Source: Planctomycetota bacterium
Lineage (GTDB): Bacteria; Planctomycetota; MHYJ01; JACPTZ01
Direction of reading: 5' to 3'
NCBI GenBank assembly: GCA_016192525.1
Contig: JACPTZ010000073.1
Span: forward strand, 1 to 64,000
Length of the DNA stretch: 64,000 bases
The notes under the pieces are model-generated. The model had not been told where the DNA came from. It made no database searches and saw nothing but the letters and a program-made list of their open reading frames with translations. A program made the position numbers and the translations under genes. How positions within the stretch are numbered: the stretch's first letter is position 1; every line of letters starts with the position of its first letter. Positions 19,001 to 27,222 of the stretch are shown piece by piece.

Positions 19001-20731
19001 CTCCGCCGTCTTGAGAACCCCCAAGGCCTGCGTCCGTCGCTGCTGCTTCTCTTTGACGGATCTGCTCTCCTCGACGGCCTTTCGTTCACCCGCCTTGGCC
19101 AGGTCTGTCTCGCTCCGACGGCGCTCCTCGACCGACTGCAGTCCCGCCCTGGCCTTCTCGAGCAGGAGAGGCACCTCCGGCTGTTCCGGATCGCTCTCGG
19201 CGGCGGCGAGGAGGAGGTCGTTCGCGCCGCGGAAGTCGCTCCGGGCGAGGCACTTCTGCGCATCGGCAATCTGTCCCGCGACGCGGATCCGGCGGGACCG
19301 CTCCGAGACCGACTGCCCGATCACGACCCCTCCGACGACGACCAGCGCGGCGGCGACCGGGATGACGGCCGCGCGGTGCTTGACGGCCCGACGCCAGAGC
19401 CTGCCGACCGCGGATATCGGTCGCGCCTCTATCGGCTCCCCGTCAAGACAGCGCTGCAGATCCGATGCGAAGTCGGCGATCGTGGAGTATCGACGCGTCG
19501 GATTCTTCTCAAGGGCCTTGAGGCAAAGGGTCTCGACATCGCGATGAAGGCGCGGGGCCACACTCGAGGGCCGAGCGGGTTCGTCGCGCTCGATGCGCTT
19601 GAGCAACTGGAGGAGGGTCTGACCCTGAAAAGGGGCGCGCCCCGTCAGCAGTTCGTAGAGCACCACCCCAAGTGAGAACTGATCGCTGGCCGGTCCGACC
19701 CCTCCCCTGGCGCCGGTCGCCTGCTCGGGGCTCATGTACTGGGGCGTGCCGAGGATGGCCCCGCTCATCGTCAAGGCCTCCCCCTTCCTGCGGGCGTGGG
19801 GTTCCAGATCGACTTCCTTGGCCAGCCCGAAGTCCATGACATGGAGGTGGCCTTTGCCGTCAATAAGGAAATTCCCGGGCTTGACGTCACGATGCACGAC
19901 GCCCTGGGCGTGGGCATACGCGAGCGCGTCGGCCGCGGTCTTCACCCAGAGCAGGGCCTGTTTCACGGACACGGGCTTTCGACGCGCCGCCCCCTCCCGG
20001 ACGCCCATGAGGCGATCGAGCGACTGACCGGCGATGAACTCCGTCGTGAAAAAATGATGCCCTTCCTCCATCCCCACGTCGTAGACGGAGACGATGTGGG
20101 GATGCCGGAGCTTGGCGGCGAGCCTGGCCTCGCGCATGAAACGGGCGACATCGGAGGAATCGCCTCGATCCTCGTGCAGAATTTGCTTGAGGGCCACCAT
20201 GCGCTTGAGCTGGGTGTCCCAGGCTTTCCACACGACGCCCATCCCCCCGCGCCCCAGCTCCTCGAGAAGGCGGTAGCGCCCGAACCGCTTCCCTTGTCGA
20301 TCGCGGGCGTCGTCGGGAACCCGAACCGACGGCATGGAGTCGTGCGTCTCGTGAGCGTCGATGGTCAGATCGGAGTGAGGGGGAACAAGGTGGACGGAGC
20401 AGGTGGGGCAGAATACTTCCCGCTCCGGTCGCCAGTTCTTGACGTTGAAGTTTCGACCGCACTTTGGGCAGTGGAGGAGTTGCTTTCCGGCGAGTTGGAG
20501 AAACTGCCTGACCTGGTCCGCCGTCAACAGCCCTTGACGTACCAGGACCTCCCCGAGGCGCAAACTGATCCCCTGGGCCGCCATCTGTTTCTGGGTGCGG
20601 ACCGCCGTCCGAATCTGTTCCTCGTCGAGCACCCCTTCGCGGATGAGAGTCTTGCCGAACAGATTGTCGCGATCAGGCGAGGGGGAAGGTGTGGGAAGCG
20701 GGGCGGCGTCGCCCCGGTCGGTCTCGGACAT
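16085..20731 (-). CDS. Giant Ser/Thr kinase with TPRs and degenerate peptidase-like domain
   Basis: A 1548-residue transmembrane receptor-type kinase. The N-terminus (about 20-80) resembles the MshEN/GspE-N fold. A zinc ribbon follows (C88, C91, C108, C111), then the kinase domain (about 150-430) with GRGGMG at 160-165, K182, HRDVKPGN with D282 and DFG at 300-302: all catalytic residues present. A membrane span lies at 454-474. The outside part has many TPRs (about 600-1050). The last 250 residues resemble the MA-like gluzincin peptidases, but the zinc motif HExxH is HAVAH (1395-1399) and only the distal Glu (WLWEG, E1418) remains, so it is probably inactive. Start has GGAGG six bases upstream. 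Confidence 0.9.
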   Translation of the reverse strand: MSETDRGDAAPLPTPSPSPDRDNLFGKTLIREGVLDEEQIRTAVRTQKQMAAQGISLRLGEVLVRQGLLTADQVRQFLQLAGKQLLHCPKCGRNFNVKNWRPEREVFCPTCSVHLVPPHSDLTIDAHETHDSMPSVRVPDDARDRQGKRFGRYRLLEELGRGGMGVVWKAWDTQLKRMVALKQILHEDRGDSSDVARFMREARLAAKLRHPHIVSVYDVGMEEGHHFFTTEFIAGQSLDRLMGVREGAARRKPVSVKQALLWVKTAADALAYAHAQGVVHRDVKPGNFLIDGKGHLHVMDFGLAKEVDLEPHARRKGEALTMSGAILGTPQYMSPEQATGARGGVGPASDQFSLGVVLYELLTGRAPFQGQTLLQLLKRIERDEPARPSSVAPRLHRDVETLCLKALEKNPTRRYSTIADFASDLQRCLDGEPIEARPISAVGRLWRRAVKHRAAVIPVAAALVVVGGVVIGQSVSERSRRIRVAGQIADAQKCLARSDFRGANDLLLAAAESDPEQPEVPLLLEKARAGLQSVEERRRSETDLAKAGERKAVEESRSVKEKQQRRTQALGVLKTAEAIVKEASAYLYRTGPLDPMRKDILVAMPAFDEALRIDPDLADAYWAKGRANELLFDKTEAMKNYDAALERDPEFALALADRARLHVDAWEEAFLTNRSRNRETEEPNAHLRRAAADLERFLKKSSLLSGRMRIEACLVEAVWPITQSNPAGAEELCDRYLREFGESTLGVEVFYRLKGMTQSMRNPKEAVQSLTKALGIRPNYPEALQLRGTIHDYFGDLDAAVADYSATLKMHPRSAYALSVRAFARVRMGDEQGALEDETEWIRVSPEDPHSWYARSVGRYRTGDVRGALADLDECLKRDPRRVQALTNRSAARADTGDFAGALEDLNLALEIDPRCVIALLNRGAVRRDRREFNLAIADFTEVLRLDPRSADAHLERGRVYYEQGDYSRAVSDYGEALKFKHGDIDLLYERGRSLLELGEFDRALADFEEGVRLDPNRSELHFGVGAARQGKGDLDGALAGYDKALSLAGSASPLHPRIEEARRAVLSARAAGIAPPAGGKTPESPGEPPGGEPDPARSAEHDRRLLDLRRKAARGYFEIAEGCVSRKCFGVAQAYLALTLAHDSDHEKARKRSGQRRSGTGWERDPKAKIVTTDQVTDDVAYQVRETAQEKKRIVDQSVAADLVSLAEWCAGAALPSVAASDFTRALDYDPDNAKARQALGFLRVGERWVSSGVKEADEAMAAELRAAEEGEIVNEPTAVEKGAMVHLSKRRSKHFLVQGDANQEQIKRHVRLAETVYARFLHDFGVTEERLGRDYEVIHLATEADHRNYVDTLTDLSPERKEWIKKHATGYLSQQRCEWFDRDGKEEEDATIHAVAHMLLSKVSGLRWCGSPWLWEGVAFFYSNSLLGTATSCCMGWEQVSGAVGFGGGDTTVWKERMREIVVKGEDADIFGVLNGSLDTVNRPQMGKAWSLVDFFLAVPSRQQRFLDFLRRLSQGTEQEKALQEAFQWNYGQLDDEWRAYVRTHY

Positions 20732-20746
20732 GGCGCACCTCCGATC

Positions 20747-20788
20747 CTGCAGGGTCGTAGGCCCCGCAGATTATCCGGGACCCTGCAG
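20747..20788. other. 10-bp inverted repeat at the lolD/kinase junction
   Basis: CTGCAGGGTC (20747-20756) and GACCCTGCAG (20779-20788) are perfect inverses across 22 bases. One arm overlaps the lolD 3' end, the other lies in the kinase leader. On the minus strand it could act as an attenuator or mild terminator between the two genes. No T-run is present. Confidence 0.4.
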
Positions 20789-21517
20789 AGGTGTCAAGAG
20801 CGGCGTCGACTCGCTCAAGCCGGGCGCCCCGACGAACATCCCGTCCACCATGTGGAGGACCCGGTGGGCCCGGGTGGCGATCCGCTCGTCGTGCGTGACG
20901 ATCACGAACGACTTTCCGAGGTCGCGATTCATCCCCCACAACAGTTCCTGGATCTGGAGGCTGGTGGCGGTGTCGAGGTTCCCCGTCGGCTCATCGCAGA
21001 AGACGATCTCGGGGTCGTTGCAGAGGGCGCGCGCGATGGCGACCCGCTGGCGTTCTCCGCCGGAGAGCTGGCCCGGCCGGTGCCGGAGACGCTCCCCCAG
21101 ACCGAGACGGGTGAGCCACTGCACGGCATCGGCCCGGGCCTTCGACCGCCGACCGGGCCAGCACAGAAGCGGCGAGGCGATCATCCGGGGAAGCATGGCG
21201 TTTTCGACGGCCGTGAGCTCGGGGATCAGGTGATAGAACTGGAACACAAAACCGAACTTCTCGTTCCGGAAGGAGGCCTGCCGGCCCGCAGAAAGGTCGG
21301 TGAGCACGGTGTCACGAAACCTCAAGGAGCCTTCCGCCGGCCGGTCCAGCAGGCCGAGGATGTGCAGCAGCGTGCTCTTCCCCGCGCCCGACGGCCCGAC
21401 GATCGCCAGAATCTCGCCCGGCTGCACGTCGAGATCGATCCCGCGCACGACGTGAAGGGTGGTGGTTCCCTCGACGTAGCGCTTGTGGATGTTGCGGGCG
21501 GTGAAGATAGGGGTCAT
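20771..21517 (-). CDS. lolD: Lipoprotein-export ABC transporter ATPase (LolD-like)
   Basis: A 248-residue ABC ATPase. Walker A is GPSGAGKST, the Q-loop is in VFQFYHLIPELTAVENAMLP (typical of the LolD/MacB group), the signature is LSGGERQRVA and Walker B is IVFCDEPTGNLD, with the H-loop VTHD. Its start overlaps the stop of the permease gene (ATGA), so the two form a LolCDE-type complex that extracts lipoproteins from the inner membrane. The reading frame stays open upstream, but that part is antisense to the permease; ATG 21517 is the coupled start. Confidence 0.95.
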   Translation of the reverse strand: MTPIFTARNIHKRYVEGTTTLHVVRGIDLDVQPGEILAIVGPSGAGKSTLLHILGLLDRPAEGSLRFRDTVLTDLSAGRQASFRNEKFGFVFQFYHLIPELTAVENAMLPRMIASPLLCWPGRRSKARADAVQWLTRLGLGERLRHRPGQLSGGERQRVAIARALCNDPEIVFCDEPTGNLDTATSLQIQELLWGMNRDLGKSFVIVTHDERIATRAHRVLHMVDGMFVGAPGLSESTPLLTPLQGPG

Positions 21518-22776
21518 TCGTATCTCAACGCCTCCACCGGATCGAGGCGGGAGGCCCGGAGCGCGGCCGGAATGCTGAAGAAGACGGCGGTGCCGAAACC
21601 GGCGAGCGCGATCCGCAACATCACCGATGGACGGTGCTGGGTTGGAATCTCGCTGAGAAAGTAGATGCTCTTGGGAAACGGATGCCATCCGGTCCACTGA
21701 TCGATGAGATCCGCGATCGGATTCAGATTCTCGACGAGAAGATAGCCGAAGAGCAGGCCGAGCGCGGCGCCCAGAAGTCCCAGAATGACGCCCTGTCCAA
21801 CATAGAGACCGACGATTCCCGTCCGGCTGGCCCCGAGAGACCGCAGAATTCCGATGTCCCGGGTCTTCTCCCGGGCCATCATGCTCAGGAGCGCTCCAAT
21901 CATGAATCCGGCCACGAGGGAGATGAAGAAGAGCAGGAGCACCACGAGCCCCTGCTCCTGATAGACGGCATTGACGAGGAAGCGCTTCTCGTCCTCCCAG
22001 GTGCGTACTTCAAAGAAGCCGTACTTGCGGATCGCGGTCCGCATGGAGTCGCGCACCTCCTCCGCCTTGCTGTAGTCGTCCAGGGCGACGGACAGGTGCG
22101 TGACCCCCTTCTCCTTCTCCACTCCGAGGTACCTCCGGGCCGCCTCGATCGGCACGTAGATGTGTGTACTGTCCACCTCGTCGAAGCCGGACTCGAATCT
22201 CGCGACGATGGTGAAGGTCGTCTGGCGGGGCTGAATCAGCCTTCCCTCCGGACGAATCGTCGTCATCCGAAGCGGGACCCCCTGCATCCCGAAGTCGCCC
22301 TTGTCGTCGAAGTAACCGAAGAGGGTCGAACCGATGATCGCCCCGGGGTTCTTCGCCTCCTCGGGTGTCAGATCGGGCGGCAAGGTGAATGCGGCCGGAT
22401 GCCCGTCTCTCATGTACTCCGCCAGCTTCCCCACCCGGCACTCCTGCACCGGGTCGATCCCCACCATCCAGGCGTATTGTTTGCCGTCCCCGAGCAGAAC
22501 GAGCCACTCGATCTTCGGCGACACGGCCACGACGTGCGGGATCCGGCGGATCGACTCGATGAGCCGGTCCGGCTCCGGAATGAACTCCCCGGCATAGGTG
22601 GAGACGTTGAGGTGCGCCGAGGTCCCCCGGATGCGGTCGCGGAGGTCGTCCGCGAACCCGCCCATGACCGAGGTGACGACGATGAGCGTCATGACGCCGA
22701 CGGCGAGGCCCATGACCGCGAAGAAGACGATCTTTCGGGACTGGAGGTAGCGGAAGGCGAGGAAGAGTTTGTACAT
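21514..22776 (-). CDS. Lipoprotein-export ABC permease (LolC/LolE family)
   Basis: A 420-residue inner-membrane protein with the LolC/E architecture: one N-terminal span (about 18-40), a periplasmic MacB-like domain (about 45-260) and three C-terminal spans with the FtsX-type signature MMAREKTRDIGILRSLGASR. It partners LolD. Only one permease gene is seen, so it may be a homodimer-type LolC/E system, as in many non-proteobacterial lineages. Several lipoprotein genes nearby (29353, 32358, 35088) are possible substrates. The upstream small gene ends 14 bp before its start. Confidence 0.92.
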   Translation of the reverse strand: MYKLFLAFRYLQSRKIVFFAVMGLAVGVMTLIVVTSVMGGFADDLRDRIRGTSAHLNVSTYAGEFIPEPDRLIESIRRIPHVVAVSPKIEWLVLLGDGKQYAWMVGIDPVQECRVGKLAEYMRDGHPAAFTLPPDLTPEEAKNPGAIIGSTLFGYFDDKGDFGMQGVPLRMTTIRPEGRLIQPRQTTFTIVARFESGFDEVDSTHIYVPIEAARRYLGVEKEKGVTHLSVALDDYSKAEEVRDSMRTAIRKYGFFEVRTWEDEKRFLVNAVYQEQGLVVLLLFFISLVAGFMIGALLSMMAREKTRDIGILRSLGASRTGIVGLYVGQGVILGLLGAALGLLFGYLLVENLNPIADLIDQWTGWHPFPKSIYFLSEIPTQHRPSVMLRIALAGFGTAVFFSIPAALRASRLDPVEALRYE

Positions 22777-22790
22777 CGGGGACGCAGGGA

Positions 22791-23141
22791 TTATCGGCCA
22801 AGTAGCCCGGACATCTCAAGCAGCCTGTCCGACCAGGCGCGAGCCTCGGCGGCGAGCGATTGTCTCCGGGAGGGATCCCGCCATGGGAAGGGCCAGGTTC
22901 GGAGCCATCGGGCAATCCCGATCTGCAGATCGACGAGGGATTCTCCCCGCTCGGGTGTCACCTCCGGCGCCGTCCACTCGATCAGGCGTTCGGACTCCTC
23001 GAGCATGTGCTCCACCGCACCGGCGTGTTCCTCCCGGTCGGAGAACGAACTGACGCGAGCCATATTGGCCGCCAGAGCCCCGAGGCGGCGCTCCGGCGTG
23101 TCTCGCAGATACCTTTCCTTCAGATCGTCCCAGTCGCTCAC
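22791..23141 (-). CDS. Small protein paired with DUF5674
   Basis: A 116-residue acidic, helical protein (SDWDDLKERYLRDTPERRLG, then LAANMARVSSFSD). It is not recognised. It starts at GTG 23141, overlapping the TGA of the preceding DUF5674 gene by four bases (GTGA). Its helical, Arg/Glu-rich look and the tight coupling to a small partner make a toxin-antitoxin or complex-forming role possible, but no motif proves it. The end overlaps nothing; lolC/E follows after 14 bp. Confidence 0.6.
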   Translation of the reverse strand: MSDWDDLKERYLRDTPERRLGALAANMARVSSFSDREEHAGAVEHMLEESERLIEWTAPEVTPERGESLVDLQIGIARWLRTWPFPWRDPSRRQSLAAEARAWSDRLLEMSGLLGR

Positions 23142-23488
23142 ACACCCTCCAGCAGAGCCCTGACCACAGTTTCCACCTTCTTGCAGAGCGCCTGATCCTG
23201 AAGGGTCGTGGATCGATTCCCCAGACGGGGTCGGATGTTGATCAACGCCTCGAACTTCACGGAGCGGGTTCTCGGGACCCAGTCCGCTCCCCACACGTCG
23301 TCGGGCAAGCTCCCCCGTTCGAGAAGTACTTCCTCACAATCGGCATGAAGGGCCCCGCCACCGGCGAGGACCTCCTTCCGGACATCAACAGCCACTTTCA
23401 CGAAGTCCCCGATCGCATCGAGCATCTCGTTCATCTGCTCCGGCGTTGCAGGCGATGTCAGGAAGTGGACCTTGAATCGTCGCGGCAC
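23138..23488 (-). CDS. DUF5674 family protein
   Basis: A 116-residue protein matching the DUF5674 pattern as I know it: VAVDVRKEVLAGGGALHADCEEVLLERGS, then DDVWGADW, and at the end EALINIRPRLGNRSTTLQD. Function unknown. It starts at GTG 23488, 15 bp after the lysS stop, so it sits inside a lysS to lolD transcription unit. Confidence 0.8.
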   Translation of the reverse strand: MPRRFKVHFLTSPATPEQMNEMLDAIGDFVKVAVDVRKEVLAGGGALHADCEEVLLERGSLPDDVWGADWVPRTRSVKFEALINIRPRLGNRSTTLQDQALCKKVETVVRALLEGV

Positions 23489-23503
23489 GAAAGCCCCCCC
23501 GGA

Positions 23504-24946
23504 TCAGGATGCTTCCTGCTCCCTCATCATCGGAAACAGGATCACATCCCGGATCGACTTCGAATTCGTGAGCAGCATCACCACGCGGTCGATCCCGATC
23601 CCGAGCCCGCCGGCGGGAGGCATTCCGTAGCCCAGGGCGTCGAGGAAGTTTTCGTCGATCCGGGCCATCCCCTCGTCCTTGTTGGCCAGCTGACACTCGA
23701 ACCGGGCCCGCTGGTCGATCGGATCATTGAGTTCGGTGAAGGCGTTGGCGATCTCCATCCCGGCCACGTGCGCCTCGAACCGCTCGCAGATCTCCGGCCG
23801 GTCCCGCTTCGCCTTCGTCAGGGGACAGATCGCCGTGGGATAGTCGATCACGAACACCGGTCCCGTGAGCGTCGGCTCGCAGTACTTCTCGAACAGGTCG
23901 TTGGCGACCGCTTCCACCGGCCGGGAACCGGTGGGAAGGCCCGCCGCGGCCGCCTTCGCGCGGATCGCCGCGGCATCGCCCCAGGCCACCCCGGCGTGTT
24001 CCCGGAACAGGTCCATATAAGCCACCCGGCGCCAGGGAGGGGTGAAGTCGTAGACGGCGCCGTCGAACGGGATCCGGTGGGCGGGAGACACCTCGCGCGC
24101 CAGGGTCGCGACGAGCTGTTCCGTGAGTTCCATCATCGTCGAGTAGTCGCCGAGGGCCTCATAGACCTCCATCATCGTGAATTCAGGATTGTGCTTCGTC
24201 GAGAATCCCTCGTTCCGGAAGTTCCGGTTGATCTCGTAGACCTTCGGGAATCCCCCGACGAGCAGACGTTTCAGGTAGAGCTCGGGGGCGATCCGGAGGT
24301 AGAGGTCCATGTCGAGACTGTTGTGATGCGTGATGAACGGCCGCGCCGCCGCCCCGCCGGGGATCGGATGCATCATCGGGGTCTCGACCTCGACGAACCC
24401 CCGGGCGTCCAGTTCCCGCCGGATCGAGGCGATGATGCGGGTCCTCCGGAGGAACGTCTCCCGCACTTCCGGGTTGGCGATGAGATCGAGGTAGCGCTTG
24501 CGGTACCGGACTTCGACGTCCGTCAGTCCGTGCCACTTCTCCGGGGGTGGATTGAGCGCCTTCGCGAGCGGGGTCAGTTCGCGCGCCGCGATCGTGACTT
24601 CGCCGGTCCGGGTCCGGAAGAGGGTCCCGGAGACGCCGAGGAGATCGTAGAGGTCGAGGTGGGGAAATCGCGCCGCCTGCGCCGGGTCCATCTTGTCTTC
24701 GCGGACATAGACCTGGATCTTCCCCGTGATATCGTGAAGATCGGCGAACTGGGCCTTCCCCATCTTCCGCAGCGCCATGAGACGGCCGGCGACCGTGACC
24801 GCGACGTCTTCCCGGCCCTCGACAAAGAGCCCGAGCGCCTCGCGGACGGGGATCGCCCCCGGGAAACGCTGCCCGTACGGATCCAGCCCCAGCTCCCGCA
24901 GGGCCGCCAGTTTCTTCAGTCTCGCCTGCCGCAGATCGTCGGACAT
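23504..24946 (-). CDS. lysS: Lysine--tRNA ligase, class II
   Basis: A 480-residue enzyme charging tRNA-Lys. An OB-fold anticodon-binding domain (VAGRLMALRKMGKAQFADLHD) is followed by the class II core with motif 2 (INRNFRNEGFSTKHNPEFTM) and motif 3 (GIGIDRVVMLLTNSKSIRDV). N-terminal length is normal. The upstream small membrane protein ends seven bases before the start. Confidence 0.97.
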   Translation of the reverse strand: MSDDLRQARLKKLAALRELGLDPYGQRFPGAIPVREALGLFVEGREDVAVTVAGRLMALRKMGKAQFADLHDITGKIQVYVREDKMDPAQAARFPHLDLYDLLGVSGTLFRTRTGEVTIAARELTPLAKALNPPPEKWHGLTDVEVRYRKRYLDLIANPEVRETFLRRTRIIASIRRELDARGFVEVETPMMHPIPGGAAARPFITHHNSLDMDLYLRIAPELYLKRLLVGGFPKVYEINRNFRNEGFSTKHNPEFTMMEVYEALGDYSTMMELTEQLVATLAREVSPAHRIPFDGAVYDFTPPWRRVAYMDLFREHAGVAWGDAAAIRAKAAAAGLPTGSRPVEAVANDLFEKYCEPTLTGPVFVIDYPTAICPLTKAKRDRPEICERFEAHVAGMEIANAFTELNDPIDQRARFECQLANKDEGMARIDENFLDALGYGMPPAGGLGIGIDRVVMLLTNSKSIRDVILFPMMREQEAS

Positions 24947-24952
24947 GTCGCC

Positions 24953-25150
24953 CTACCACCTCCCGTACGGACTGTATTTCGGCTTCCCCCACCCGCCCCC
25001 GAAAGGCCCGATCCGCCAGCCGGCGGGACGCCGCCTCGGCCGGCGGCGCGCCCCCTCCTGTACGCGCCGAAGACGACGACGCCACCGGAGCCCCATCCGG
25101 GTCAGGAGAAGGGCCAGAATCGCGGCGAAAACCCAGGAACCCTCTTCCAT
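24953..25150 (-). CDS. Small basic single-span membrane protein
   Basis: A 65-residue protein: N-terminal membrane helix (about 7-22), then an Arg-rich segment and a Gly/Trp/Pro tail (GGGWGKPKYSPYGRW). It begins four bases after the upstream gene and ends just before lysS, which is why it is taken as real. Not recognised. Confidence 0.5.
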   Translation of the reverse strand: MEEGSWVFAAILALLLTRMGLRWRRRLRRVQEGARRRPRRRPAGWRIGPFGGGWGKPKYSPYGRW

Positions 25151-25154
25151 GTCT

Positions 25155-25881
25155 TCAGAGACTCATCTGATCCACGATCTCGGCCAGCCGCATCGCCGTC
25201 TTCAGAAACCGCTCGAACACCGCCCGATGCTCCGTGGGGTGGAGGCGACGCCCGCTGAGGCGCTGATCCAGGAGACGCTGAAAAGGGCTGACGTCGCATC
25301 CGTAGGCGGACCCCGTGACGCTCACGAGCCGCGGACGACTGCGGGGGACCTCCACCTTCGCCAGCACGAGGAGGGCGCGCAGGACCGGCGTCAGGGCGGA
25401 GAAGGCCTCGTGCAGAATCTCGGGCAGTTCGTCCATCTTCCCGGCCGCGCGCACCCGGTACTGCTGGAGCTGGAGCACCGTCCCTTTGAGTTCACGTTCA
25501 CACCCGAGCCGGAGGAAGGTCGGATCGACCGTGTACTCCCCCAGCAGGTCTTTCCCGGCGATCGTGACGTGTTCGAGTTGCAGATTCAGAAACTCGACCG
25601 GGAAGGAGTCGAGCGACATCTGCACGTACGGCACCGTGAAGCAGAGCGGGGCCGTGATCATCCGGGGGCCGTACTTCTCCCCGAGCGGCGCGACGCGGTC
25701 GAGATCCTCGATCCGCACCTCGTCGAGAAAGAGGGGTGGCGGCGCTCCCCACCACGGCCAGCGAGCCGCATCGCTCCCCGAACGCGCGCAGGAGTTCGTC
25801 GGCGAAGTCCTGGATCGTGGAGGCGACGCCGACGTCGAGATGGGTGAAGCGGAGCTGCAGGCGGGGAGCGGCGTCAGGCAT
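25155..25881 (-). pseudogene. Nucleotidyltransferase-fold gene broken by deletion and frameshift
   Basis: Two frames together make one protein. The first (25881 down to about 25740) gives MPDAAPRLQLRFTHLDVGV, then SLAVVGSAA, the start of the nucleotidyltransferase GS motif. The second (about 25735 to 25155) continues LFLDEVRIEDLDRVAPL, DSFPVEFLNLQLEH and a helical C-terminus typical of this family. At the junction the GGDYVPGRSDxN stretch expected after GSAA is missing (about 14 codons, inferred from the family), together with the catalytic Asp pair. A GTG at 25718 could start the C-terminal part alone, but it would lack the catalytic core. It lies in the arg/lysS operon between argH and the small membrane protein. 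Confidence 0.6.
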
Positions 25882-25884
25882 CGA

Positions 25885-27222
25885 TCACAGATTCCTCATC
25901 GCCCGCGCGATCCGGGCGCGGGTGGAGCGGACCCAGCGGCCCTGCGCGCCCAGGGCGGCGCGCGTCGTCCGAAGGTCCAGGTTTCCGGGCGCCCCGACAT
26001 GGCGCTTCCGGGCGATGTTGGCGGCGGGGTCGGAAGCGGCCAGACTCGCGAGCGTCGCGGCGGCGGCGCGATAGGCCGACCTGAAGGGAACGCCCTGCCG
26101 GGCCGCCTCGAGGGCCGCATCGGTCGCGAAGATCTCGGGGGTGCAGGCGGCCCGGGCCCGCGCCGCATCGACCTCCACCCCGTCCAGCACCCGCGCCGCG
26201 ATGGCGAGCGCGTCTCTCGAACTTCGCAGTCCCCGGAGAAACGGCTCCTTGGTCAACTGGAGGTCCCGATTGTAGCCGGAGGGAAGCCCGGCGAGAAGCG
26301 ATTTGATCCGGAACTCGTCGGCGCAGACGGCCGGGCAGGCGGCGCGGATGAGTTCGAGCACGTCCGGGTTCCGCTTGTTCGGCATGAGCGAACTGCCGGT
26401 GCAGAAGCGGTCGGGCAGCCGGACGAATCCGAATTCGGGCGTCGAGTACCAGATGAGGTCGACCGCCATCCGGTGGGCGGTGGCGAGCGGCTGGGTGCAG
26501 GCGGCGAGGACGGCGGCCTCGATCTTGCCCCGGGAGTTCTGGACGTGCTGGGCGTTGCGCTGGACCCGGGAGAAGCCGAGGAGGCGGGCGGTGAACGCGC
26601 GATCGAGCGGGAGCAGGGTCCCGAACCCGGCGGCCGCCCCGAGCGGGGACTGGTCGAGGAGGTCCCAGGCCGCGCGGAGCCCCGCCACGTCGTCCACGAT
26701 CGCCTCGGCGAACGCGCCCGCCCAGAACCCGAACGAGGAGGGCATCGCCCGCCGCGTGTGGGTGTAGCCGGGCATGGGGGTGCGGGCATGCCGGGCGGCG
26801 AAACGGGCCGCGGAGGCCCCCAGCGCCAGGGCGGCCTCCGTCACGTCGAGAAGCGTCTCGCGACCGTACAGGCGGAGCGCCGTGAGGACCTGGTCGTTGC
26901 GCGACCGGCCGGTGTGGACCCGTCGTCCGGTATCGCCCAGCCGCTCCGTCAGGCGGCGCTCGATGGCCGTGTGAACGTCCTCGTCCTCGGGGCGGATCGA
27001 AAACCGGCCGGCCTCGTGAAGCGCCCGGATCGCGGTCAGTTCGCGCCGCAGCCGCGCCACCTCCCGGGCCGTCAGGAGCCGCAGCCGTCCGAGCATCCGG
27101 ACATGCGCGATGCTCCCGGCGACGTCGAAGGGGATGAGCACCGCATCGAGTTCAGGGTCGTTTCCGGTGCAGAAGCGGACGATGGCCGCATCGACCGGCC
27201 CGCCCTTGTCCCAGAGCGTCAC
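25885..27222 (-). CDS. argH: Argininosuccinate lyase
   Basis: Splits argininosuccinate into arginine and fumarate, the last step of arginine synthesis. The 445-residue product has HTGRSRNDQVLTALRLYGRE and the fumarase/aspartase signature GSSLMPNKRNPD. N-terminus LWDKGGPVDAAIVRFCTGND shows a slightly altered KLWGGRF. Start at GTG 27222 overlaps the argC stop (GTGA). Length is typical. It is coupled to argC, which catalyses an earlier step. Confidence 0.96.
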   Translation of the reverse strand: MTLWDKGGPVDAAIVRFCTGNDPELDAVLIPFDVAGSIAHVRMLGRLRLLTAREVARLRRELTAIRALHEAGRFSIRPEDEDVHTAIERRLTERLGDTGRRVHTGRSRNDQVLTALRLYGRETLLDVTEAALALGASAARFAARHARTPMPGYTHTRRAMPSSFGFWAGAFAEAIVDDVAGLRAAWDLLDQSPLGAAAGFGTLLPLDRAFTARLLGFSRVQRNAQHVQNSRGKIEAAVLAACTQPLATAHRMAVDLIWYSTPEFGFVRLPDRFCTGSSLMPNKRNPDVLELIRAACPAVCADEFRIKSLLAGLPSGYNRDLQLTKEPFLRGLRSSRDALAIAARVLDGVEVDAARARAACTPEIFATDAALEAARQGVPFRSAYRAAAATLASLAASDPAANIARKRHVGAPGNLDLRTTRAALGAQGRWVRSTRARIARAMRNL

